Position numbers and translations under genes: made by a program
Shown here: one piece after another, positions 27,656-36,123 of the stretch
Layout: the number at the start of each line of letters is the position of its first letter
Numbering within the stretch: position 1 is the stretch's first letter
Source of the DNA: Chitinophagales bacterium
GTDB lineage: Bacteria; Bacteroidota; Bacteroidia; Chitinophagales; Chitinophagaceae
Direction: 5' to 3'
Length of the DNA stretch: 64,000 nt
Assembly: GCA_026931325.1 (NCBI GenBank)
Contig: JAIXLO010000138.1
Location: 42,109 to 106,108 of the forward strand
The notes under the pieces: generated by a model
What the model saw: the letters and a program-made list of their open reading frames with translations, nothing else
Told to the model about the DNA's origin: nothing
The model's database searches: none

Positions 27656-28882
27656 TTAAGCATCCATTTCGCCTGCAATAAGGTTTAATGATGACATTAC
27701 AATAATAGCATCACTCAACATTCCACCTTTTATTAATTCTTCAAATGCTTGATAATAAATAAAGCATGGTCTTCTAAAATGTAATCTATAAGGACTTCTT
27801 CCTCCATCACTGATAAAATAATATCCAAGCTCTCCATTAGCAGCTTCTATAGAATGATATACCTCGCCTTTTGGCATATTTATTTCTCCATAAATAATTT
27901 TAAAATGCCAAATCATTGGTTCCATTTTAGTATATACATCTTGCTTTTCTGGTAAATAATATTCTGGAACATTTGCATGATAAACAGTTGCATCTGCTCC
28001 TTTTAAGTCAGCCAGTTTATTCATTGCTTGCTTTATAATACTAAGGCTTTGCCACATTTCTTGATTACGAACTAAAAATCTATCATAACAATCGCCTGTT
28101 GTGCCAATTGGAACAGTGAAATCAAACTCATCATAACTGCAATAAGGTGATACTGTACGAACATCATAATCTACTCCTGCTGCCCTAAGGTTTGGACCTG
28201 TAAAGCCATAATTTAATGCACGTTCTGCACTTATTGGACCTGCCCCAACTAATCTATCTACAAATATTCTATTACGTGTAAAAAGGTCTTCAAATTCTTT
28301 TAAAACAGCGGGATATTCGTCAATAAATTTTTGAATTTTTCTAAAAGCTATATCATTAAAATCTCTTTCAAAGCCTCCTATTCTTCCAATATTAGTAGTA
28401 ATTCTTGAGCCACATATTTCGTCATAAATTTCATAAATCAATTCTCTGTATTGCATTACATATAAGAATCCTGTAAATGCACCACTATCAACACCAACAA
28501 TTGAGTTACAAATTAAGTGGTCTGATATACGAGCTAATTCCATAATTATTACTCGTAAATAATCTACCCTTTTAGGCGTTTTTACTCCTAATAATTTTTC
28601 GCAAGTCATGTGCCAACCCATATTATTTAATGGGCCTGAGCAATAGTTTAATCTGTCTGTTAAAGTAGTTATTTGATATAAATTACGATGCTCAGCAATT
28701 TTCTCAAATGCACGGTGTATGTAACCAACAGTTTGTTCTGCTGATACAATTCGTTCTCCATCTAATTCTAAAATATTTTGAAACACACCATGAGTAGCAG
28801 GATGTGTAGGTCCTAAGTTTAGCGTAGTAGTTGCTTTTTCTATACTTCCTTCTGGTAATGTTATATGATGCTGTTGAGACAT
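27656..28882 (-). CDS. nuoD: NADH-quinone oxidoreductase subunit D
   Basis: The 408-aa 49-kDa-type subunit forms the quinone-binding site with NuoB. The signature LNLGPTHPATHGVFQ (about 22-36) holds the conserved quinone-site His residues, and the remainder shows the hydrogenase large-subunit-like fold without metal ligands. C and D are separate genes here, unlike the fused nuoCD of E. coli. It follows nuoC by 24 bp. Confidence 0.96.
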   Translation of the reverse strand: MSQQHHITLPEGSIEKATTTLNLGPTHPATHGVFQNILELDGERIVSAEQTVGYIHRAFEKIAEHRNLYQITTLTDRLNYCSGPLNNMGWHMTCEKLLGVKTPKRVDYLRVIIMELARISDHLICNSIVGVDSGAFTGFLYVMQYRELIYEIYDEICGSRITTNIGRIGGFERDFNDIAFRKIQKFIDEYPAVLKEFEDLFTRNRIFVDRLVGAGPISAERALNYGFTGPNLRAAGVDYDVRTVSPYCSYDEFDFTVPIGTTGDCYDRFLVRNQEMWQSLSIIKQAMNKLADLKGADATVYHANVPEYYLPEKQDVYTKMEPMIWHFKIIYGEINMPKGEVYHSIEAANGELGYYFISDGGRSPYRLHFRRPCFIYYQAFEELIKGGMLSDAIIVMSSLNLIAGEMDA

Positions 28883-28906
28883 TTATTTATAATTACAAAT
28901 TTAATT

Positions 28907-29437
28907 TTAATTAATCATTGGTCTTTGCATAATTTCCCTTCCAAACATTTCATCATCTTTATCTGTTCTGCTTTGGTCTTCTAATGGATATTCTTTTCTT
29001 AATGGGAAATAATCCATTTCTTCTACATTCATTATTCTTTTAAGGTTTGGATGACCGACGAAATTTATTCCAAAAAAATCGTAGGTTTCTCTTTCTAACC
29101 AATTGGCAGTTGCATAAATACTTGTTGCTGTAAAAATATCTGGTTGAGTTATATCTGTATAAACCTTAAATCTTATTCTGATATTTTTTGCCATATTGTG
29201 TAAATTATACACAACAGCTAATTCTTTTCCTTTATTATCAGGATAATGTACCCCACATAAATCAGTTAAAAAAGCAAAGCCAAGATATTCATCTGACTTT
29301 AAAAAATTTAAAATTTTTAAGTTTAAATCTTTATCTGCTTCAAAGTGAAGTGTATCATAGGTTTCTTCAAAATTATAAACACCCTCACCAAACTTTTCTT
29401 TTAGCTTTTGTTGTATATACTGATTATGTTCTAACAT
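28907..29437 (-). CDS. nuoC: NADH-quinone oxidoreductase subunit C
   Basis: The 176-aa 30-kDa-type subunit has the family motif ANWLERETYDFFGINFVGHPNLKRI-like region (about 111-135, with the conserved ERE.YD..G...GHP.L.R pattern) and the following DYFPLRKEYPLED. It is a structural subunit of the peripheral arm that binds NuoD. It follows nuoB by 24 bp. Confidence 0.95.
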   Translation of the reverse strand: MLEHNQYIQQKLKEKFGEGVYNFEETYDTLHFEADKDLNLKILNFLKSDEYLGFAFLTDLCGVHYPDNKGKELAVVYNLHNMAKNIRIRFKVYTDITQPDIFTATSIYATANWLERETYDFFGINFVGHPNLKRIMNVEEMDYFPLRKEYPLEDQSRTDKDDEMFGREIMQRPMIN

Positions 29438-29461
29438 TTGTATTATAAAATAAAATTTTAA

Positions 29462-30043
29462 TTATTGTATTCCGTAACTTGCTAATAATGCTTTATAATG
29501 TTCGCTACTTCTTCTTCTTAAACTTTCTTTTCCTACCAAATCCTGAATATTTAAAAGTCCATTAATGATAGATTCTGGTCTTGGAGGGCAGCCTGAAACA
29601 TACACATCTACAGGAATAATTTGATCTATTCCTTGAAGTACGCTATATGTATCAAAAATTCCTCCACTTGAAGCACAGGCACCAACTGCCATAACCCAAC
29701 GAGGTTCTGCCATTTGAATATAAACTTGTTTTAAAACTGGTCCCATTTTTTTTGCTATAGTTCCCATAACCATCAACAAATCGCACTGACGTGGAGAAAA
29801 ACCTACACGTTCACTTCCAAAACGTCCAAAGTCATAAGTAGCAGCCATTGTAGCCATAAATTCAATTCCACAACAAGATGTTGCAAAAGGTAATGGCCAC
29901 AAAGAATTTTTTCTGGCTAAGCCAATTACACTACTAAATTTTGTTGCAAAAAAACCTTCTCCTTGATGACCTTCAGGCATTTCTGCCATGCTGATATCAT
30001 TTTCTAAAGGTTTTACATTTACATTATATTTAACTGGTCTCAT
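29462..30043 (-). CDS. nuoB: NADH-quinone oxidoreductase subunit B
   Basis: The 193-aa protein binds the terminal cluster N2 through the unusual adjacent Cys57-Cys58 (ATSCCGIEFM) plus Cys123 (GACASSGG) and Cys152 (GCPPRPE). It hands electrons to quinone at the interface with NuoD. It follows nuoA by 48 bp; a small hairpin lies in that gap. Confidence 0.96.
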   Translation of the reverse strand: MRPVKYNVNVKPLENDISMAEMPEGHQGEGFFATKFSSVIGLARKNSLWPLPFATSCCGIEFMATMAATYDFGRFGSERVGFSPRQCDLLMVMGTIAKKMGPVLKQVYIQMAEPRWVMAVGACASSGGIFDTYSVLQGIDQIIPVDVYVSGCPPRPESIINGLLNIQDLVGKESLRRRSSEHYKALLASYGIQ

Positions 30044-30061
30044 TGTTTATTTTTTCTTTTC

Positions 30062-30082
30062 AGATTTGTATTAATCAAATCT
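30062..30082. other. Hairpin in the nuoA-nuoB gap
   Basis: AGATTTG and CAAATCT form a perfect 7-bp stem with a 7-base loop. It fills the middle of the 48-bp gap and lacks a U-tract in the operon direction. It is one of several inverted repeats at nuo gene junctions. Confidence 0.35.
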
Positions 30083-30091
30083 TTTCTATTA

Positions 30092-30481
30092 TTAATCTTC
30101 TAATTTTAAAGCACCTTTTTTTATGATATAAATAAACCCTATCAAAAAAAAGCAAACAAACATAAGTACTGCAAAAAAGCCTCCCCATCCTAATGCTTTA
30201 AAATTTACTGCATAAGGATAAAAGAAAATTACTTCTACATCAAACAGTACAAATAAAATAGCTACTAAAAAATATTTTACAGCTATTGGTTTTCTAGCAT
30301 CTCCATGTGTTTCAATACCACTTGTAAATGTTTCTAATTTTTCTTTAGTTCTTCTTTTAGGTCCTAAAAGTGCTGATATAGCAACCATGGCAACAATTAG
30401 CCCTACTACAAAAATTAATTGAATTCCAATAATAAAATAAGAAGCATTTGAAGTGACAGTATCTAATAGGAAATGGTACAT
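30092..30481 (-). CDS. nuoA: NADH-quinone oxidoreductase subunit A
   Basis: The 129-aa, three-TM subunit is the first gene of the 14-gene nuo operon. The conserved loop ETFTSGIETHGDARKPIAVKYFLVA... (about 46-70) corresponds to the 'Y.CG..P' region of other NuoA proteins; the usual Cys is Ser/Gly here. TM2 with FVLFDVEVIFFYPYAV carries the conserved Asp/Glu. A TACATTTG promoter element lies 25 bp upstream. Confidence 0.93.
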   Translation of the reverse strand: MYHFLLDTVTSNASYFIIGIQLIFVVGLIVAMVAISALLGPKRRTKEKLETFTSGIETHGDARKPIAVKYFLVAILFVLFDVEVIFFYPYAVNFKALGWGGFFAVLMFVCFFLIGFIYIIKKGALKLED

Positions 30482-30506
30482 AATTATTTTGCTTTCTAAT
30501 AGGCCA

Positions 30507-30514
30507 CAAATGTA
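30507..30514 (-). promoter_or_regulatory. nuoA: Candidate -7 promoter element of the nuo operon
   Basis: On the minus strand this is TACATTTG, an exact TAnnTTTG match, 25 bp upstream of the nuoA ATG and downstream (in transcription order) of the terminator that closes the TPR gene. It is the only promoter candidate I see for the 13.5-kb operon. Confidence 0.5.
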
Positions 30515-30535
30515 AGAGTGTATAATGTAAAAAAG

Positions 30536-30566
30536 AAAAACTCTCTATAAATAGAGAGTTTTTTTG
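30536..30566 (-). terminator. Intrinsic terminator between the TPR gene and nuo
   Basis: ACTCTCTAT and ATAGAGAGT form a perfect 9-bp stem with a 2-base nominal loop (30540-30559), flanked by A-runs and T-runs on both sides. On the minus strand it ends in a U-rich tail and lies 36 bp beyond the TPR stop, so it should end the TPR transcript and insulate nuo. Its symmetry means it could act in both directions. Confidence 0.85.
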
Positions 30567-30601
30567 TTATTAATTCAGAAAAAGTATTTATAGAATTATT
30601 A

Positions 30602-32257
30602 TTATTTTTCTTTTGCAGACTTTTTAGCTCTTTCTTCTAAAACTTTTTTAATATTTAACATTTCTTGATCTTCAGGTATAAATTCTAAAATTTTATTACA
30701 ATATTCTAAAGCTGTATTATAGTCTTTTTCTCTATCTGCATAATAAATCATAATATAATATAAGTTGCCAACTATATATTTTTTGTTTGTTGCAGTATCT
30801 TTTGCATAATAATCATTTTGTTGTAATAATGCATTAACAGCAATACCTGGATTTGTAGTTGTATCTAATGCTTTAGCTGCTCTAACATTAAAAGCATAAC
30901 CTTGTGGTTTATCGGGAAATGCTACAATGTATTTTTGAGCATAAGCCATTGTTTGAACATAATCTTTAGATAGATAAGAAGCATTGGTAATTATATAATA
31001 GTCATATTCTCCCATACTTCCTTTGAGGTCATTATATTTTTGTAACCAAATAACTTGCTCTGCATACATGCCAGCTTTTGCAAACATATCTGCAGCCATC
31101 TTTATATATTTTAATTTATTTTCTTGTTTAGTTTCTTTGTCAATAGCTTTTTGTAAATAGTTAGCAGCTTCCATTTCTAAGCCAGGGAATTTGCTTAATA
31201 TTTTTACAGCTAATTCATAATCTGTAATTTCTATTTCTTCTGTTGAAGCTTTTGCAAAATATTGTTCAATATATTTTTTAGATTGAATACTATCTCCTAA
31301 TCTATCATAGTTATAAGCATATAAAACAGGTAATCTATCATAAGTTTTACAATCTGAATTACTCATAGCTTGTGCTTTTTCTAAACTTTCCTGATATTTT
31401 CCTGCTCTAAATAAATAATCAGCATAAAAATAATCTGTGCCACAATCTTTATCTGCATATTGTACATATTTATCTAAATAACTTTTAGCTGTATTTACAT
31501 CTGTTTGCTCATAAACTCTGTAATAGCTTAGATAAACTGGAGGAAATTCAACATCTGCAGCTATAGCAGCATTATAATATCTTTCATACATTTCTTTATT
31601 ATCTTGACTTGCATAAATTAGTCCAATTCTCCAATCTGCTTCTGCATATTTAGGATCTCTTGCCAATGCTTCTGTATAAGCTTTTACTGCTTCTCCACCA
31701 TTATCGCCTCCCAATTTTTGATAGCATTTACCCATATTAATAAAAATCTCTGCATCTGTTTTATTATATTCACTTGCTTGACGTAATTTTTCTATTCCAT
31801 AATTTGGGTCTCCTGTTTTACTATCACCATAGGCATTAGCTCTACCTATAGCATTTAAAATTTCTGCATCAGGCTTATTTTTTTTTCTTCCTTTGGTTGG
31901 TGTTGTTGCTGTTATTGCTTGTTCAAATTTTTGTTTAGCAGAATTTAAATCTCCTTTTTCTGCAATTTCTACATGACCAAAACCAATCCAAATTAATGGT
32001 TCATTTACGCCTTCTTGCAATGCCTTTTGATATAATTGCTTTGCTCCTGCAATATCTTTAATTGCTAACATGGCTTGCCCATACCAATAAATATTATCAG
32101 CATTTTTAGAGTCTTTATTATAAAGATTTTGAAAAAGGTTTAAAGCACTTTTATTTTTTTGAAAAGAAAGAAATTTTTTTCCATCTTCAATTTTCTGAGC
32201 ATTTATTATACCCACAAACAGCATTAATGCTAAAAAAATACTTACTGATTTCTTCAT
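30602..32257 (-). CDS. Exported TPR-repeat protein
   Basis: The 551-aa protein has a signal peptide (about 1-20, MKKSVSIFLALMLFVGIINA) and a long helical body with many tetratricopeptide-like units, e.g. IYWYGQAMLAIKDIAGAKQLYQKAL (about 57-81, read as TPR), the AEILNAIGRANAYG and YAEADWRIGLIYASQDN regions, and NTALEYCNKILEFIPEDQEM near the end. It should be a periplasmic scaffold. It follows a PstS-like lipoprotein gene and a small membrane protein on the same strand. In related genomes I recall this pair beside ExbB/ExbD/TonB genes; those are missing here. Confidence 0.8.
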   Translation of the reverse strand: MKKSVSIFLALMLFVGIINAQKIEDGKKFLSFQKNKSALNLFQNLYNKDSKNADNIYWYGQAMLAIKDIAGAKQLYQKALQEGVNEPLIWIGFGHVEIAEKGDLNSAKQKFEQAITATTPTKGRKKNKPDAEILNAIGRANAYGDSKTGDPNYGIEKLRQASEYNKTDAEIFINMGKCYQKLGGDNGGEAVKAYTEALARDPKYAEADWRIGLIYASQDNKEMYERYYNAAIAADVEFPPVYLSYYRVYEQTDVNTAKSYLDKYVQYADKDCGTDYFYADYLFRAGKYQESLEKAQAMSNSDCKTYDRLPVLYAYNYDRLGDSIQSKKYIEQYFAKASTEEIEITDYELAVKILSKFPGLEMEAANYLQKAIDKETKQENKLKYIKMAADMFAKAGMYAEQVIWLQKYNDLKGSMGEYDYYIITNASYLSKDYVQTMAYAQKYIVAFPDKPQGYAFNVRAAKALDTTTNPGIAVNALLQQNDYYAKDTATNKKYIVGNLYYIMIYYADREKDYNTALEYCNKILEFIPEDQEMLNIKKVLEERAKKSAKEK

Positions 32258-32315
32258 TGCTTCTTTTTTTTATTTATAAATGTTTATCAAAAAAAATATT
32301 CTGTTTTATTCGTTA

Positions 32316-32323
32316 CAAAAATA
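32316..32323 (-). promoter_or_regulatory. Candidate -7 promoter element for the TPR gene
   Basis: On the minus strand this is TATTTTTG, matching TAnnTTTG, 58 bp upstream of the TPR gene start. The match is AT-rich and so has a higher chance expectation; readthrough from the PstS-like gene is an alternative. Confidence 0.3.
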
Positions 32324-32416
32324 GTTTTAGTTTAATTATCAGCTATTCTTTATATATTATTTTTATAGCTGTACTTCTTTTTGAAAATTCATTTTAGCTT
32401 GTGCCAAATAAGATCT

Positions 32417-33259
32417 TTAAATATAAGTTGCCCCTTTCACTTGACATAAAATTTTAAAGCCTGTTCCTAATCCTTCTATATATTCTTTTAAAATATAAAA
32501 CAAGGGCCGTGCCAAAGAATATTGACCATACATAATTGTTGCTTGACTGGGTTTTGCATAAACATCTTTTTCTTCACAATTTTTACATTCAAGCATTGCT
32601 AATTTTATTTTTTTTAACTGTTCTAATTGTGCTGACTCATCACTATTCCCTACCCAACTTAATCCTACAAAACCTATAGCATTTATATTTTTTTCAATAG
32701 CTTCAATTACTGCTTTACTTCCTTCTACTGCTACAACATTTTTTCCAAAACTTTCTCCTTTAAGAATTGAATCTTGTAAAAAACGAACAGTACTTGTAGC
32801 ATTATTCCCATCCATTATTGCTGGTATATTATTCTTTCCTGTTAAAATATCTTTTAATTGTTGTATAGTGTATAAACTGTCTTTTGCATTAATATTTACA
32901 ATAACTGCCACTGCATCAAAAGCAACAACATTTTCTCTTGGTATATAATCTAATTTCTTTTTATAAGCATCTGCTTCATCTTCTTTTAAACCTCTTGCTA
33001 CAATAATCATTCTTGTACTATCTTTTTGTAAATCTCTAAAACAATCTGCCTCTGATTTATAAGATGCAATAATATGAGCATCTGGATAAGATGAGTTGAA
33101 TACTTTAATTTGCTGTTCTATTACAGGTTTAAAACTTTCATCTACACTTATATATATTGTACCACTTTGTAGTGTATCGGTATTTGCTTTTTGCTTTGAT
33201 TGATTACAAGCCGATAAAACTGTAATACTAATAAATATTAATGCCAATAACTTTTGCAT
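32417..33259 (-). CDS. PstS-like substrate-binding lipoprotein
   Basis: The 280-aa product has a lipoprotein signal with lipobox LSAC (Cys18) and a periplasmic-binding-protein body of the PstS/SBP_bac type: GTIYISVDESFKPVIEQQ, a central hinge region with LKDILTGKNNIP, STVRFLQDSIL and EAIEKNINAIGFVGLSWVG, all typical of phosphate-binding homologues. No pstCAB transporter genes are nearby, so phosphate uptake is not supported by context. It starts 1 bp after the stop of the 80-aa membrane gene, so the two are translationally coupled. Confidence 0.8.
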   Translation of the reverse strand: MQKLLALIFISITVLSACNQSKQKANTDTLQSGTIYISVDESFKPVIEQQIKVFNSSYPDAHIIASYKSEADCFRDLQKDSTRMIIVARGLKEDEADAYKKKLDYIPRENVVAFDAVAVIVNINAKDSLYTIQQLKDILTGKNNIPAIMDGNNATSTVRFLQDSILKGESFGKNVVAVEGSKAVIEAIEKNINAIGFVGLSWVGNSDESAQLEQLKKIKLAMLECKNCEEKDVYAKPSQATIMYGQYSLARPLFYILKEYIEGLGTGFKILCQVKGATYI

Positions 33260-33260
33260 A

Positions 33261-33503
33261 TTAATAATCTCTTTTTATTCCTCTGTATAATCTAAAAGCA
33301 CCATACAATAAACAAATAACACCAAAAATTTTTCTAAACATATCATCTACATTCACCAAATTATCTATGCCAAAATATTTCCCAAACAACATAAAAACAG
33401 CCATACCTAAAAGAAGTACAGACATGCCAATATCATAAATCATACGCATTAGAACATAACCTTTTCTTCGTTTGTCTTTATACTCTTCTATACTATTGCT
33501 CAT
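33261..33503 (-). CDS. Small two-TM membrane protein
   Basis: I do not recognise a named family. The 80-aa product has a charged N terminus (MSNSIEEYKDKRRKG), a first TM (about 22-43, including VLLLGMAVFMLFG) and a second TM (about 60-75), ending in RLYRGIKRDY. It lies 1 bp upstream of the PstS-like lipoprotein gene. A similar small protein accompanies ExbB/ExbD/TonB/PstS-like loci in related Bacteroidota, as far as I recall, so it may be an accessory of an energy-transduction complex; this is inference. Confidence 0.7.
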   Translation of the reverse strand: MSNSIEEYKDKRRKGYVLMRMIYDIGMSVLLLGMAVFMLFGKYFGIDNLVNVDDMFRKIFGVICLLYGAFRLYRGIKRDY

Positions 33504-33664
33504 ATAATACTCTATTTATAAGAGGGCAAGCAAGATAAAAAAATATTTTAAAGTGTCATAAAGTTTATTCATAATTCATTGAATATTTAAAGTAAAGTTG
33601 TTGTAAAGAAATATTTGAACGGAGTTTTTTACTAAATATCTCTTATCAAAACAATAACAAAAAC

Positions 33665-33672
33665 TATATTTG
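33665..33672 (+). promoter_or_regulatory. Candidate -7 promoter element for the phosphatase-hisS pair
   Basis: TATATTTG followed by CC is an exact TAnnTTTG match and ends 6 bp before the ATG at 33679, implying an almost leaderless mRNA. It overlaps the TTG at 33670, which argues against that codon as a start. Confidence 0.45.
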
Positions 33673-33678
33673 CCAACG

Positions 33679-34143
33679 ATGAAATTTTTAATGGTTTGTT
33701 TAGGAAATATTTGTAGAAGCCCTTTAGCAGAAGGCATTTTGCAAAAAAAAATTCAAGAATTAAAACTAGATTGGCAAGTAGATAGTGCTGGAACTGCAGG
33801 TTATCATATTGGCTGCAAACCTCATAATTTATCTCAAAAAGTGGCTAAACTAAATGGGATTGATATTAGCCAACAACAATGCAGGCAATTTGTAAAAGAA
33901 GATATGCTATTGTTTGATAAAATTTATGTAATGGATAAAAACAATTATGCCAATGTAAAAGATATTTCTGAAGAATTATGGAATGAAAATAAAGTAGAGT
34001 TGTTATTGAATGAAATTTATCCTAATAAAAATTTAGATGTTCTAGACCCTTGGTATGGAGAAGAAGATGGTTATCATAAAGTTTTTGAAATGATTGATAA
34101 AGCTTGTGATGTAATTGTAAAAAAATATTCAACTATTAAATGA
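33679..34143 (+). CDS. Low-molecular-weight protein-tyrosine-phosphatase
   Basis: The 154-aa protein has the LMW-PTP P-loop at its N terminus: CLGNICRS, with nucleophile Cys7 and Arg13 (CX5R), and the general-acid motif DPWYG near residue 120. Such enzymes dephosphorylate tyrosine on proteins, often BY-kinases controlling polysaccharide export, or arsenate in related ArsC forms; the DP motif favours a phosphatase. I chose the ATG at 33679 over a TTG three codons earlier that overlaps the promoter box. Its stop overlaps the hisS start by 4 bp (ATGA), so the two are translationally coupled. Confidence 0.9.
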   Translation: MKFLMVCLGNICRSPLAEGILQKKIQELKLDWQVDSAGTAGYHIGCKPHNLSQKVAKLNGIDISQQQCRQFVKEDMLLFDKIYVMDKNNYANVKDISEELWNENKVELLLNEIYPNKNLDVLDPWYGEEDGYHKVFEMIDKACDVIVKKYSTIK

Positions 34144-35501
34144 GTAAAGTATCATTGCCTCAAGGCACAAGAGATTTTAGTGCAGATGTTGTAAGAAAAA
34201 GAAATTATATTTTTAGTATAATTCGTTCTGTGTTTGAATTGTATGGGTTTCAACCATTAGAAACTCCTGCAATGGAAAACTTAGAAACTTTAATGGGAAA
34301 ATATGGTGAAGAAGGTGATAAACTTATTTTTAAAATTTTAAATAATGGCTTAGACCGACCAGAAAAAAAAGAAAAAACTAAAATTGAATTTGAAAAAATT
34401 TTAGAAGGTAAAAACAATCCTGTTATTACAGAAAGAGCTTTACGTTATGATTTAACCATTCCTTTTGCTCGTTATGTAGCTATGAATCATCATCAACTTG
34501 TAATGCCTTTTAAGCGTTATCAAATACAACCTGTTTGGCGTGCAGATAGACCACAAAGAGGAAGATACAGAGAGTTTTATCAATGTGATGCTGATGTTGT
34601 AGGAAGCAAATCTTTATTAAACGAAATTGAATTAACCAACATTTATGCTACTGTTTTTAAACAATTTGGTGTAAATATTGAAATAAGAATTAATAGTAGA
34701 AAAATATTAGCAGCATTAGCAGAAGTTTGTGGTGGTGCAGATAAATTGATTGATATAACAGTTGCTATTGACAAGTTAGATAAAATTGGTTTTGAAAAAG
34801 TAAAAGAAGAATTGCAACAAAGAGGGCTTAATGAAAAACAAATTACAATCATTGAAAAATATTTAAACATTGAAGGAAGTAATCAAGAAAAAATAGAGCA
34901 AATAGCATTATTAATTTCTTCTTCAGAAATTGGAAAGCAAGGAATAGAAGAAATAACATTTTTATTAAATCATTCAAGCATTAAAACACTTTCTGTTGTT
35001 GCAGATTTTACACTTGCTCGTGGATTAAACTATTACACAGGTATTATTTTTGAAATAAAAGCCACTAATGTACAAATGGGTAGTATTGGTGGTGGAGGAA
35101 GATATGATGATTTAACTGGAACCTTTGGTGTACCTAATATTCCTGGTGTTGGAATTTCTTTTGGTGTTGATAGAATTTATGATGTAATGGAAGAGTTGCA
35201 GCTTTTTCCAAAAGATATTTACACAAGTACAAAAGTTTTATTTTTTAATTTAGGAGAAAAAGAAAGCAAAGCTTCTTTTGAATTAATGCAACAATTAAGA
35301 GATAAAAATATCAGTTGCGAAATTTATCATGAACAAGCCAAGTTTGATAAACAATTTAAGTATGCTGATAAAAAAGCAATTCCTTACATTGTAATTATTG
35401 GCTCTAAAGAATTAGAAGAAAAAACCTGTACAATAAAAAACATTGTTACTGGAGAGCAACAAACTATTTTACAAAAAGATTTATTAACCTTTTCTTTTTA
35501 A
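34140..35501 (+). CDS. hisS: Histidine--tRNA ligase
   Basis: The 453-aa class II synthetase charges tRNA-His. Visible are the N-terminal LPQGTRDFSAD, motif 2 with QPVWRADRPQRGRYREFYQC, the histidine-binding region ARGLNYYTGIIFE, GGGGRYDDL, motif 3 GVGISFGVDRIYDVM and a C-terminal anticodon-binding domain (about 365-453). It overlaps the upstream phosphatase gene by four bases and ends 3 bp before the convergent DoxX gene stop. Confidence 0.95.
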   Translation: MSKVSLPQGTRDFSADVVRKRNYIFSIIRSVFELYGFQPLETPAMENLETLMGKYGEEGDKLIFKILNNGLDRPEKKEKTKIEFEKILEGKNNPVITERALRYDLTIPFARYVAMNHHQLVMPFKRYQIQPVWRADRPQRGRYREFYQCDADVVGSKSLLNEIELTNIYATVFKQFGVNIEIRINSRKILAALAEVCGGADKLIDITVAIDKLDKIGFEKVKEELQQRGLNEKQITIIEKYLNIEGSNQEKIEQIALLISSSEIGKQGIEEITFLLNHSSIKTLSVVADFTLARGLNYYTGIIFEIKATNVQMGSIGGGGRYDDLTGTFGVPNIPGVGISFGVDRIYDVMEELQLFPKDIYTSTKVLFFNLGEKESKASFELMQQLRDKNISCEIYHEQAKFDKQFKYADKKAIPYIVIIGSKELEEKTCTIKNIVTGEQQTILQKDLLTFSF

Positions 35502-35504
35502 AAT

Positions 35505-35921
35505 TTATTGCAGTAAAAATTTGTTGCTTTTTATACTTAGGCTGTATTTCCCAGCTCCCATAATAAAAAACAAAATTCCATTAGTAAAGTATAGAAAGTT
35601 AAGTTCTCCAATAAAACCACCTGAACCGCCTGTTGTAAAAGCATTTGAGCCTTCTGTAAGAATTACAGCAAAAACCATTACACCAGCAATTAATAATCCA
35701 GAAATTCTACTAAATAGTCCAAGAATTAAGCATACAGGAGCAATTACTTCTCCTAAAAAAGTACCTACCCATAAAATTTCAGGCAATCCTTTATTAGCCA
35801 ACATTGCTTTTACACCACCAAAGCCACGCATAATTTTTGCTATTCCATGTGGCAAAAACAAAGCCCCTGTTACTAATCTTAATAATAATAAACTTATATC
35901 AATATTTGATTTACTTTTCAT
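35505..35921 (-). CDS. DoxX-family membrane protein
   Basis: The 138-aa protein shows the four-TM DoxX pattern: LLLLRLVTGALFLPHGIAKI (TM1 with the conserved R..GA.F..HG motif), EVIAPVCLILGLFSRISGLLIAGVM-type TM2-TM3 region and a last TM with LNFLYFTNGILFFIMGAGKYSL. DoxX proteins are linked to redox and thiol stress and membrane respiration; the exact role is unknown. I chose the ATG at 35919-35921; a TTG six codons upstream is less likely. Confidence 0.8.
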   Translation of the reverse strand: MKSKSNIDISLLLLRLVTGALFLPHGIAKIMRGFGGVKAMLANKGLPEILWVGTFLGEVIAPVCLILGLFSRISGLLIAGVMVFAVILTEGSNAFTTGGSGGFIGELNFLYFTNGILFFIMGAGKYSLSIKSNKFLLQ

Positions 35922-36098
35922 ATAAAATAATTTATACAATATTATTAAAAATTATTCAACTTCAAAAGCTACTTTAATTTATCTTACAATTTCTGTTTTA
36001 GAATAGTATGTTTGCTCCCAAATTATTTTATTGTAGGCTATTGGTAAAAGGTAATATCATTTTAACATATTATAATATTGCTCTTACTCTAACACCTA

Positions 36099-36115
36099 CT
36101 ATTTTTACAAAATAG
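36099..36115. other. Hairpin just before the SurA-like gene
   Basis: CTATTTT and AAAATAG form a perfect 7-bp stem with a 3-base loop, 8 bp before the ATG at 36124. It contains a TATTTTTA sequence (36100-36107), a weak variant of the -7 element, so it may be promoter DNA and not an RNA structure. Confidence 0.3.
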
Positions 36116-36123
36116 CTTTTTGT

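Noticed and set aside
32417-33259. PstS of a phosphate-uptake operon
   Set aside because: No pstC, pstA, pstB or phoU is nearby; the context is a small membrane protein and a TPR protein.
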